A stretch of DNA of 40,122 nucleotides, from contig JBBQEU010000013.1 in assembly GCA_038321235.1 (NCBI GenBank), positions 1 to 40,122 of the forward strand, given 5' to 3'. Shown one piece after another: positions 8,391 to 16,097 of the stretch. Under the pieces are notes generated by a model. It ran no database searches, was not told where the DNA came from, and saw nothing but the letters and a program-made list of their open reading frames with translations. The first letter of the stretch is position 1, and every line of letters begins with the position of its first letter. This DNA is from Sva-07 sp038321235. GTDB lineage: Bacteria > Actinomycetota > Acidimicrobiia > Acidimicrobiales > Ilumatobacteraceae. The translations under genes and the position numbers were made by a program.

Positions 8391-9298
8391 TCGAAGGTGT
8401 CCACCGTGGTCATCGTGAGCGGGCGCTGCACGTCGACTCGTCGACCGACGTCAGGGACGCTCGTCCCGTCGGGAACGAACGCCATCGAAGTGTGCATGTG
8501 CGGTGGCTCGTGCAGGACGAGACGACGTTGCTCGAAATGGAACGGGCTCCGGCCGTCGGGGAGGGGAGTGATGCCGTTGGCGGTGCCGGCGCCGATCATC
8601 ACGAGGTTGCCGTCGCCGACGACCACGCTCTGTCGATAACCCGCTGGGTCGCCGGCTCGGACCGCTCGCACGTCGAGCACGTCGGCGCCGAGTTGCAACA
8701 ACGACTTGTTGCCGTGCCAGAGCGAGGTGCCGAGGCGCAACCGGTAGGTGTGGGTCGGGGGCAACGAGGCGTACGTCGTCGGGTCGAGGTGACTCGTCCA
8801 CACCGTGAGGTCGGGATCGACGTGGTCGAGCACCTGTCGGATCTCGTTGGCATGGTCGCTCGGCGATCCGGCGATCGGCGGGTGGAGGCTGACGCCGATC
8901 ACGTCGAGCCCGGCGCGTCGCGCGACCTCCACCAACTCGACATCGCCGCCGTATCGCCGCATCGACGAAACGAGCTTGACGAGAACACGGCCACTCCATC
9001 CGGCGAGGGCCTCGACGTGGACCCGACTGCCGACGGTGAGCACCGGCGCAGTGGACGCTGGTGCGGTGAGCGTCGGGGTCAGCACCACCGGGTGGACATC
9101 GTCTGGGAGCCCGTCGAGTTCGTGGATCGTCCCCACAGCGACGGTGTCGCAGAACTCGGAGGCCAGCCGCGCCAGGGCGATACGTCCGAAGCCGTAACCG
9201 TTGCCCTTCACCACGGGGACCAGCCCGTCGACCTCGTTCGCGACCCGAGCGACATGCGCCCGCCACGGCGCGGTGCGGATGGTGAGGGTGACGGTCAC
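8381..9298 (-). CDS. Alanine racemase fold protein
   Basis: 305 residues from the GTG at 9298; the frame stays open to 9667 but that extension has no family resemblance and overlaps the divergent DUF4395 gene. The N-terminal PLP barrel carries the lysine motif as VVKGNGYGFG (usual form VVKADAYGHG). A Tyr in DPAGYRQS occupies the place of the second catalytic residue of racemases. The C-terminal beta domain is short and altered: the usual GYADGY and MCMDQ segments read GAGTANGI and PPHMHTSM. It could be a racemase with another substrate or a PLP-binding relative. Coupled to the DUF418-like gene by a 10-base overlap. Confidence 0.75.
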   Translation of the reverse strand: MTVTLTIRTAPWRAHVARVANEVDGLVPVVKGNGYGFGRIALARLASEFCDTVAVGTIHELDGLPDDVHPVVLTPTLTAPASTAPVLTVGSRVHVEALAGWSGRVLVKLVSSMRRYGGDVELVEVARRAGLDVIGVSLHPPIAGSPSDHANEIRQVLDHVDPDLTVWTSHLDPTTYASLPPTHTYRLRLGTSLWHGNKSLLQLGADVLDVRAVRAGDPAGYRQSVVVGDGNLVMIGAGTANGITPLPDGRSPFHFEQRRLVLHEPPHMHTSMAFVPDGTSVPDVGRRVDVQRPLTMTTVDTFEWI

Positions 9299-9412
9299 TC
9301 GGACGACGCTACTGCTGTGCAGCGAACGGTCTGGGGCGAGGGGTCTCGTTCGCCGAATGCGATCCGAATCCCGACCTTGTTGATCGGAATTGTCACCGAT
9401 ATCGTCTGGCCG

Positions 9413-10003
9413 GTGAGTCTGCAAACGCTGCTGCGCTTTCCCGACCCGGTCAACGAGACATCGGCACGTCTCGTCGCAGCGGGCGTCGTGGCGCAAGCAG
9501 TGGTGTTCCTCGTGGTGCGCGAATGGTGGGTACTCGTCCCGCTCACTTTCGGGTTCCTCGCCCGAGTCGCGACCGGTCCGACGCTCTCGCCGCTCGGTCA
9601 GTTCGTGACACGCGTCGCAACGCCCGCCGTCGAGACGCGATTGCGGGGCCGGGACGCGAACTTCCACTCACGCCAGGTGCCTGGTCCACCGAAGCGTTTC
9701 GCGCAAGCCATCGGGCTGACCTTCACGGCGTTGGCCTCGGTCGCGTGGATCCTGGGTGCGCCACTCGTCGCCTTCGTGCTGATCGGTCTGCTCGCAGTTG
9801 CGGCCACGCTCGAAGCCGTATTCGCGATCTGCCTCGGCTGCATCGCGTACAGCGCGATCTGGGGATGCGCCGACTGCGACGACATCAGCGATCGGCTCCG
9901 ACGGGCACTCGTCGAAGCCCGAGAGGAAGTCCCGGCCGCTCTGACTGTCAGGCCGGACGGTGTCGGCGAGACGGTGGAGCGACCTGTGCCCGTGCAAGCC
10001 TGA
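9413..10003 (+). CDS. DUF4395 domain membrane protein
   Basis: 196 residues from the GTG at 9413; upstream in-frame alternatives, such as a TTG near 9377, cannot be excluded. The N-terminal PVNETSARLVAAGVV and the C-terminal cysteine-containing CLGCIAYS are features of DUF4395 proteins, which are small proteins with about four membrane helices often found near thioredoxin or sulfur genes. A second cysteine pair, CADC, follows. No function is established. It is divergent from the alanine-racemase-fold gene, with 114 bases between start codons. Confidence 0.82.
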   Translation: MSLQTLLRFPDPVNETSARLVAAGVVAQAVVFLVVREWWVLVPLTFGFLARVATGPTLSPLGQFVTRVATPAVETRLRGRDANFHSRQVPGPPKRFAQAIGLTFTALASVAWILGAPLVAFVLIGLLAVAATLEAVFAICLGCIAYSAIWGCADCDDISDRLRRALVEAREEVPAALTVRPDGVGETVERPVPVQA

Positions 10004-10119
10004 TCGTCCGACCCCCAACGTCCTGTCGCTGTGGACGGGCAGGGACGGGAGGCACCAAGCAACCTTCTGGTGCCCGGGGAGGCTCAGGACGCCAGCTCCG
10101 ACGAGGCGGCGGACCCGAG

Positions 10120-10602
10120 TTCCTGGAAATCTTCTCCTGGTATGTCGACGCCACCACCACCACCACCGCAGCCGCCGCCGACGGCGAACTGCTCGACCCG
10201 CTGACCTATCGCGAGGTGATGTCACGCACCGACCGCGGCAACCGGGTCAACCCCGACGCGATCATCGGAGTGTCACGCTGAGCGCTCATCCGACGAGTGA
10301 TCATCGACTCCAAGAGCGTCGTCATCGACGTGGGCTGCACCCAACGACTCTTCACCGGCCACGCCCGCGATGCGGCCATGCTGCTCGAAGCCACCTGTAT
10401 CTGGCCCGGCTGCGACCACCCCCACAGCTGGTGCCACGCCGACCACCTCACCAGCTGGTCAACCCGAGGCCCCACCAACCCCGACAACGGCGCCCCACTG
10501 TGCGCCGGCCACAACTACCTCGAAGAACTCGGCTTCACCATCACCCGAGACGCCAACGGCCACTGGCACATCACCGCACCCGACGGCATCATCATCTGCT
10601 GA
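10120..10602 (+). pseudogene. Broken DUF222/HNH endonuclease, C-terminal remnant
   Basis: The HNH region is well preserved (CIWPGCDHP, WCHADHL, NGAPLCAGHN) and is the typical end of the large DUF222-HNH family that is multiplied in actinobacteria. The N-terminal DUF222 part is absent. The segment before it (RVNPDAIIGVSR) and the segment after it (ALIRRVIIDSKSVVIDVG) are in the same frame but separated by an in-frame TGA at 10279-10281, so the gene is interrupted as well as truncated. A restart at the GTG 10297 would give only the last 101 residues. Non-functional relic most likely. Confidence 0.8.
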
Positions 10603-10751
10603 GTTCCGCCGAGACGAGGAGCCCACCGCCTGCTTCTGCACGGACTGAGTCGCGCCGGGATTGCCCGGACTCGCCGTCGCTTCGCAAGCGTACATAGGGT
10701 CGGTCGCAGCCGGCCATCCATCGGCGATCAGACCAGTAGGGAGATTTCATT

Positions 10752-11912
10752 ATGCGTCTGCGTTTCGGCACCTTCATGGCACCGTTCCACCCACCGGAGC
10801 ACAACCCGACCCTGTCCCTCGAGGCCGACCTCGACCTGTTGCAACACATGGACACGCTCGGTTTCGACGAGGCGTGGATAGGTGAGCACCACTCTGCCGG
10901 CAGCGAGATCATCGCCTCTCCCGAGATCTTCATCGCGGCTGCCGCTGCCCGTACGAAGCACATCAAGCTGGGTACCGGCGTGGTGTCGTTGCCGTACCAC
11001 AATCCATTGTGGACGGCCGAGCGAATCGTGCTCCTCGACCATCTCACGCGTGGTCGCATCATGCTCGGGGTCGGTCCTGGCGCACTGCCGACCGACGCCG
11101 CGATGCTCGGCCTCGAACCCAGCGAGATGCGCCCGCTGCTCGAGGAGTACATGGCGATCGTGATGCAGCTCCTCACCACCGACGAGCCGGTCAACTACTC
11201 CTCCGATCGCCTGACCCTCAAGGATGCGCGGTTGCACCTGCGGCCGTATTCCGATCCGCTGTTCGACGTCGCTGTGGCGGCGGTCGCGTCCCCCTCGGGG
11301 GCGAAGCTTGCGGGCAAGTACGGCGCCGGCGTGCTGTCGCTCGGTGCGACGGTGGCGATCGGCATGGACGTCCTGGCGCACCACTGGACCATCCAGGAAG
11401 ACGTCGCCGCGCAGCACGGACAGGTGGCGGACCGTGACAAGTGGCGCCTCGTCGGGCTGATGCACCTGGCCGAGACCGAAGACCAGGCGCGCCAGGACGT
11501 CGAGTACGGCATCACGCAGTGGTTCCGGTACTTCCAGAACGTCGCGGCGTTCCCGCAGATGGCCGTCGAGGGTGGTGACGTCGGCGAGATGGTCGACTTC
11601 GTGAATGGTGGCCTCGGCGTGATCGGCACTCCCGACCAGGCAATCGCTCAGATCGAGGAACTGCTCGAACAGTCCAATGGCGGTTTCGGCGCCTATCTGA
11701 CGCTGAGTCACAACTGGGCGAACAACCAGGCGACCAAGAAGAGCTACGAGTTGTTCGCCCGTCACGTGATGCCGCACTTCCAGGGCAGCGTCGGCAGCCT
11801 GATCAGCGCAGCCGACCGGGCAGAACAGGCCCGCCCCGAACTCGCCGAGAAGCAGTTGGCGGCCGTGGACGAGGCCACGCAGCGATACGCAGCGGAGATG
11901 GCCAGCACCTGA
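10752..11912 (+). CDS. LLM-class flavin-dependent monooxygenase
   Basis: 386 residues, luciferase-like alpha/beta barrel. It uses reduced FMN and oxygen to oxidise a small organic substrate in the cytoplasm. Seen: MRLRFGTFMAPFHPP at the N-terminus, DEAWIGEHHSAG, the flavin-site stretch IKLGTGVVSLPYHNP, and RIMLGVGPGALPTDA. The general pattern recalls limonene 1,2-monooxygenase and alkanal monooxygenase alpha chains, but substrate cannot be assigned. A ribosome-binding site AGGGAG lies 8 bases before the ATG and fixes the start. Genes of this family are usually single or paired with a flavin reductase; none is adjacent. Confidence 0.92.
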   Translation: MRLRFGTFMAPFHPPEHNPTLSLEADLDLLQHMDTLGFDEAWIGEHHSAGSEIIASPEIFIAAAAARTKHIKLGTGVVSLPYHNPLWTAERIVLLDHLTRGRIMLGVGPGALPTDAAMLGLEPSEMRPLLEEYMAIVMQLLTTDEPVNYSSDRLTLKDARLHLRPYSDPLFDVAVAAVASPSGAKLAGKYGAGVLSLGATVAIGMDVLAHHWTIQEDVAAQHGQVADRDKWRLVGLMHLAETEDQARQDVEYGITQWFRYFQNVAAFPQMAVEGGDVGEMVDFVNGGLGVIGTPDQAIAQIEELLEQSNGGFGAYLTLSHNWANNQATKKSYELFARHVMPHFQGSVGSLISAADRAEQARPELAEKQLAAVDEATQRYAAEMAST

Positions 11913-11964
11913 CTCGAGTTCCGCGTATCGCTCGCGAGCGGTGCGGGAGTGGGACGACTGCGAG

Positions 11965-12795
11965 TCAGTCGGTGGCGAGGAGTCCGTCGACGGCCGCCAG
12001 GATCTCGGGCGCGTCGTTGTGCGAGTGGGTGAAGCCGAGCGCTCGTTCCTGACGGACGGTCTCGATCGACCTGAACGCGGTGATGTATGCGCGGCGTCGA
12101 CTGTTGGACGAGGTGTTCCCACCCGAGCCGTGCAGGACGCCCTCGTTGTGCACGGTGATGTCGCCGCGACGGATCTCCACCGCGACGAGCGCGTCATCGG
12201 GCCGCAGATCGGTCACCAGTGTGTGTTGGTCCTCACGGTTGCCGCTCAGTGGGCGATGAGGCCGAACCGACTCCCGATGGCTCCCGGGAAGGAACTGCAT
12301 GCACCCGTTCTCGATGGTGGAGTCGTCGACCGCGAGCCAGCACGTGGCGGTTCGGCGGTCGTCGGTGTTGATCCAGTAGGCCTGATCCTGATGCCACGCG
12401 AATACTGCGTCGTCGCGTCCCGGCTGCTTCGCGAGGAGTTGGTCGAAGTCGAGCACCATGCCTTCACCGCACAGTTGCTCGGCGATCGACGAGCCGACTC
12501 GTTCGAAGATGTTGTCCTGCCAGTCCGGGTGGTATTGGCGCGGCAGCATCACGTTGAAGATCGCGTAGTCGGTCGGGTCGGTGCCGTACTCCCCGCTGAC
12601 CATGTCGTACAGGTCCTTGCCGGGCACGTCGATCTCGCCACGCATGAACGCGTCATAGACGACCCCGATGGCGTCGACCTCGTCTGTCGTCAGCACGCCG
12701 GGGAGATGGACGAATCCATCCCGGCCGAAGCTGGCGCGCTCGTGATCACTGACCAGGTACTTGTCGTCGCTACGCACTCCCACGGGTGATGACAT
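11965..12795 (-). CDS. Phytanoyl-CoA dioxygenase (PhyH) family oxygenase
   Basis: 276 residues from the ATG at 12795; the frame is open to 13131 but the extension overlaps the divergent CHRD gene and shows no family sequence. Non-haem Fe(II)/2-oxoglutarate oxygenase: the metal ligands are His and Asp of WHQDQAYW and His of VLHGSG, and RRAYITAF carries the arginine that grips 2-oxoglutarate. CWLAVDDSTIENGCMQFLPG is the classic PhyH core. Bacterial members hydroxylate many small molecules, so the substrate is open. The convergent upstream neighbour is a flavin monooxygenase, which suggests but does not show a shared catabolic role. Confidence 0.92.
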   Translation of the reverse strand: MSSPVGVRSDDKYLVSDHERASFGRDGFVHLPGVLTTDEVDAIGVVYDAFMRGEIDVPGKDLYDMVSGEYGTDPTDYAIFNVMLPRQYHPDWQDNIFERVGSSIAEQLCGEGMVLDFDQLLAKQPGRDDAVFAWHQDQAYWINTDDRRTATCWLAVDDSTIENGCMQFLPGSHRESVRPHRPLSGNREDQHTLVTDLRPDDALVAVEIRRGDITVHNEGVLHGSGGNTSSNSRRRAYITAFRSIETVRQERALGFTHSHNDAPEILAAVDGLLATD

Positions 12796-12970
12796 TACGA
12801 CGATCACCGAACAACGGGTGCATTTTGCACTCGCCTTCGCGAGTGAGTCCCATGAGCATCTGTCGGGGTCCGCGAATGGAAAGTTTCTGGATTTCTTCAG
12901 GCTTCCCTGATCCAACGGCCCGCACGGCACGAACCGAACCTGACCATCCAATTCAGCACAAGGAGCAACC

Positions 12971-13450
12971 ATGAAGAACCGCAACAAGTTCGCAACGGGC
13001 ATCGCTGGGGTCGGCATCGCCGCCGCCGCCACCTTCGCCACGATGGGCATCGTCGATGCCGGACACGTCGGAGCGCTCACGGACGGCACGTTCAGCGGTC
13101 GCGCCGAGGTGGCCGCCGAAGCTACCAACAACCGCGTCGTCGGCGATCCGAACGGGCGTGGCGAGGCGTATGTCTTCTCGACCGGTGGCGGAGTGGTTTG
13201 CTACGTGATCGAGGTCGACAAGATCGCTCCGGCCACGGCTGCGCACATCCACGAGGCCTCGGCCGGCTCCAACGGTCCGGTCGTCGTCACGTTGAGCCCT
13301 CCGACGGACGGCTCGTCCGCTGGCTGTATCGACACGGGTGTCACCGAGCTCGCGGAAGACATCACGGCAAACGAGTCGTCCAACTACTACGTGAACGTGC
13401 ACAACGCCGAGTACCCAGGCGGCGCAGTCCGGGCTCAGCTCGGGGACTGA
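12971..13450 (+). CDS. Secreted CHRD domain protein
   Basis: 159 residues. A signal peptide covers about residues 10-30 (GIAGVGIAAAATFATMG). The remainder is a CHRD domain (named after chordin): AAHIHEASAGSNGPVVVTL, and near the end YYVNVHNAEYPGGAVRAQL, both diagnostic. CHRD proteins are exported beta-rich proteins of unknown function in bacteria. Two cysteines in the mature part could form a disulfide. A clear ribosome-binding site AAGGAG precedes the ATG. A 40-base perfect palindrome follows the stop codon and probably ends the transcript. Confidence 0.92.
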   Translation: MKNRNKFATGIAGVGIAAAATFATMGIVDAGHVGALTDGTFSGRAEVAAEATNNRVVGDPNGRGEAYVFSTGGGVVCYVIEVDKIAPATAAHIHEASAGSNGPVVVTLSPPTDGSSAGCIDTGVTELAEDITANESSNYYVNVHNAEYPGGAVRAQLGD

Positions 13451-13459
13451 CCCCTGCAT

Positions 13460-13499
13460 CGACGACATCCGGCTCGATCGATCGAGCCGGATGTCGTCG
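13460..13499. terminator. 40-base perfect palindrome downstream of the CHRD gene
   Basis: Bases 13460-13499 read the same on both strands without a single mismatch; the centre is at 13479/13480 in a run of GATC repeats, and each arm starts CGACGACATCCGGCTC. In RNA it gives a very stable stem. It lies 9 bases after the CHRD stop codon and has no T-run. A factor-independent terminator of the actinobacterial type is the simplest reading; a protein-binding site is possible. Confidence 0.65.
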
Positions 13500-13796
13500 G
13501 GACCGACGAAGTCTGTGGCGTCGCGTGTGCTCAAGCCGGCGTAGTCAGCGTGAGCGTGCGCCGTCGCCGCAATCAACCGTTCGAACGTTCGCCACCAGGC
13601 GACGGGTCCGCCCTGTCGCCAGGGTTTCCGGGATTCCTGGTTTGGAACCGTGCTGTCGCGGGCACAGACCCCGTTGCGGCTCCTCAGCACCGTGTTGCGA
13701 TCAAGGTGACGGCGCAACAGCGCCAATGTCGAGGAGTTCGGAGAACGTCGATGGCATGAGCCGCTGACAGCGGTGAGCGCGAGTGGTTGAAAGGCG
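13500..13796. other. Intergenic region before the oxidase gene
   Basis: About 300 bases with no gene I can support. It contains a 10-base palindrome CGTTCGAACG near 13577-13586 and presumably the promoter of the oxidase gene. I see no ribosome-binding site that decides the start at 13797 and no recognisable riboswitch. Confidence 0.4.
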
Positions 13797-15989
13797 TTGA
13801 TGTTCCGGAGCGTGTCGTCGAAGTCGTCGCACCGCCTGCACGCTCGCATCGCATCGTTGGTGACGTTGTGTCTCGCTCTGTCGTTCGCTGCAGTGTGGAG
13901 CGCCGCTACTTCCGATGCGGTCGGCGGGCTGGCCTTGCTCCAGCCGAGCGATCCGTACATGGGAGTGTTGACACCGTCGAGCAACGCCGACGCTGCGGGG
14001 ATGTTCTCCGGTGTGATGCCATGGCCGTTGGTGTCGATCCACGCGACCGTTGCCCGCAGCGGCGAGATCGTCACGTATGGCTCGCCGCTCGCTACGGCTC
14101 AGCAAGGCGCACTCAGGTTCGATAACTGGAATCCATCGACGAACACCCACGTCCAGTCGCCCCTGCTGGCCGTCGACAGTTTCTGCAACCTCAACGTCGC
14201 GACGACGGACGGCAAGTTGATGATGGCGGGCGGCAATTCGCAGATGACAAGTGGCCTGTACGACACGGCGACCCGGTCGTATTCGGCGCTTCCCAACTTC
14301 GCCTACCCGCGGTGGTACGCATCCATGATCCGGCTTCCTGACAACCGGTTCGTCGTCGTCGGTGGAGCGGAGCCGAAGGCAAAGGTGGGCGAGGTGGAGA
14401 CTCGGTTCTCGTCGACGCCGGAGATCCTCGCACCCGGTGCCGGCGCGTGGGTTCCCTTGCCCGACGCCAAGAGCGTGCCACTCTTCGGGTCGCCCGACTA
14501 CGCCTGGTGGTATCCCAAGGCCTACCTCGCCCCGAGCGGCAATGTGTTCGGGATCTCACAGGATCGGATGTGGGTGCTCGACCCGGACGGAACCGGCGCC
14601 GTCACGGAGGCGGGTGTGGTGCCGGGCACCGGATTCGGGTCGTCTGCCTCCTCGGTGATGTACGAGCCGGGCAAGATCCTGCTCGCTGGTGGCGGTCAGC
14701 ACATCAACTCCGATGGACTGCCCGCCAGCAAGCAGGCAGCGATCATCGACATCTCGACCGACTCGCCGACTGCCGTGTCGACCACTCCGATGGCGAGCCC
14801 GCGCAACTGGCTGAACTTGACCGTGCTCCCGAACGGCGAGGTCCTCGCCAACGGAGGCACAGAGGTCGGCATCGCTGGAACACAGGTGTATTCGACCGAG
14901 ATCTGGAACCCGACCTCGAAGACCTGGCGAACGGGCGCCTCGGCGCAGAAGATCCGGACGTACCACTCCACTGCACTCCTCATGCCCAGCGGGTCTGTCT
15001 TCACCAGTGGAAGTGGCGCTCCGGGTCCGGTGACCAACCTGAACACCGAGTTGTATTATCCGCCTCAGCTCTTCGGTCGTGACACGAGCGGCGAGGTCGT
15101 GTGGGCTGACCGAGCGGAGTTCCGCTCTGTGTTCGGCACCATCGCTCGGGGCAAATCGGCGACGTTCAGCATGAAGGACAACCGCGCTATTCAGTCCGTT
15201 TCGCTCACATCTGCCGGCTCGGTGACCCACGCATACAACACCGACCAACGGCGGATTCCTCTCGCATTCTCACAGTCGGGTTCTGACGTCACCGTCCACT
15301 TCCCTTCCAGCGAGACGATGGTTCCGCCTGGCGTCTATCTCCTCAATGCCGTCGATGCCGCTGGCGCGCCGGCGCCGTCGCAGATCATCGAGATCATGGC
15401 CGACAACACACCGGGACCCATCACCGTGTATGGCTCCGGATCAATAGTGCCTCCGCCCTCGCAGCCGGCAACAACGACGACGACCTCGCAGCCGGCAACA
15501 ACGACGACGACCTCGCAGCCACCGCCATCGGCACCTGGTCCATCGGCACCTGGTCCATCGGCACCTGGTCCATCTGAACCAGGTTCACCTGCACCCGGTT
15601 CACCTGCACCAGGTCCGCCGTTCGTGTCGTTGATGCCGGCTCGTTTGGCTGACACGCGTTCATTGGGTGTGAAGGTTGGTTCGGTTGATGGGTCGGGTGG
15701 TGCGTTCAGGGTGAATGTGTTGAGTCGTGGTGGGCTGCCGGGTTCGGGTGTTGGTGCGGTGGCGTTGAATGTGACCGCGGCGAATGGTGAGGATCCGAAC
15801 ATTGGTGGCGGCTATGTGACCGTGTATCCGTGTGGGACCAGACCCGATGCGAGCAACGTGAACTTCACGGCTGGCCAGACGATTCCCAATGCGGTGATCG
15901 CTCCGGTGTCAGCCGACGGTGATGTGTGTTTCTACGTGTACGGCAAGGCCCATCTCATCGTTGATGTGTCCGGCTATTTCCCGGCCTGA
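13797..15989 (+). CDS. Secreted galactose/glyoxal oxidase-like copper radical oxidase with C-terminal surface domain
   Basis: 730 residues. Residues 15-42 are a signal peptide. A kelch propeller and a DUF1929 domain follow. All five residues of the copper/Cys-Tyr site of this family can be placed: Cys in DSFCNLNVA, Tyr in YPRWYASM, Tyr-His in IRTYHSTALLMPSG, and His in SVTHAYNTDQRR. These enzymes oxidise alcohols or aldehydes and make H2O2 outside the cell. A linker of TTTTTSQP and SAPGP repeats leads to a C-terminal domain of about 115 residues (from PARLADTR to DVSGYFP), a cell-surface module common in Acidimicrobiia. That last part uses many T-ending codons unlike the rest of the gene, suggesting it was acquired as a module. 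Confidence 0.87.
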   Translation: MMFRSVSSKSSHRLHARIASLVTLCLALSFAAVWSAATSDAVGGLALLQPSDPYMGVLTPSSNADAAGMFSGVMPWPLVSIHATVARSGEIVTYGSPLATAQQGALRFDNWNPSTNTHVQSPLLAVDSFCNLNVATTDGKLMMAGGNSQMTSGLYDTATRSYSALPNFAYPRWYASMIRLPDNRFVVVGGAEPKAKVGEVETRFSSTPEILAPGAGAWVPLPDAKSVPLFGSPDYAWWYPKAYLAPSGNVFGISQDRMWVLDPDGTGAVTEAGVVPGTGFGSSASSVMYEPGKILLAGGGQHINSDGLPASKQAAIIDISTDSPTAVSTTPMASPRNWLNLTVLPNGEVLANGGTEVGIAGTQVYSTEIWNPTSKTWRTGASAQKIRTYHSTALLMPSGSVFTSGSGAPGPVTNLNTELYYPPQLFGRDTSGEVVWADRAEFRSVFGTIARGKSATFSMKDNRAIQSVSLTSAGSVTHAYNTDQRRIPLAFSQSGSDVTVHFPSSETMVPPGVYLLNAVDAAGAPAPSQIIEIMADNTPGPITVYGSGSIVPPPSQPATTTTTSQPATTTTTSQPPPSAPGPSAPGPSAPGPSEPGSPAPGSPAPGPPFVSLMPARLADTRSLGVKVGSVDGSGGAFRVNVLSRGGLPGSGVGAVALNVTAANGEDPNIGGGYVTVYPCGTRPDASNVNFTAGQTIPNAVIAPVSADGDVCFYVYGKAHLIVDVSGYFPA
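15459..15572 (+). repeat. Tandem repeats encoding the oxidase linker
   Basis: Two identical 27-base units (15459-15485 and 15486-15512) encode SQPATTTTT, followed by three identical 15-base units (15528-15542, 15543-15557, 15558-15572) encoding SAPGP, then variants of the same unit. All keep frame. Such repeats change length easily by slippage. Confidence 0.9.
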
Positions 15990-16097
15990 CGGGCGGCAAG
16001 GATCGCTCTCGGAGGTGGCTGACATCTCCGCCTCGAGGCGATGGTCCGTTCGGTGGCGGGCCCGCACGTGATCACCCGAACCCCTGGAACGACCCGT

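Noticed and set aside
11929..11940. 12-base palindrome CGCTCGCGAGCG between the two oxygenase genes as terminator
   Set aside because: Position fits a convergent terminator, but the stem is only six pairs without a loop and without a T-run; too weak to list.
12828..12845. Hairpin CACTCGC-CTTC-GCGAGTG between the PhyH and CHRD genes
   Set aside because: Both flanking genes start away from it, so a terminator makes no sense there, and there is no T-run. May be mRNA structure, but nothing else supports a function.
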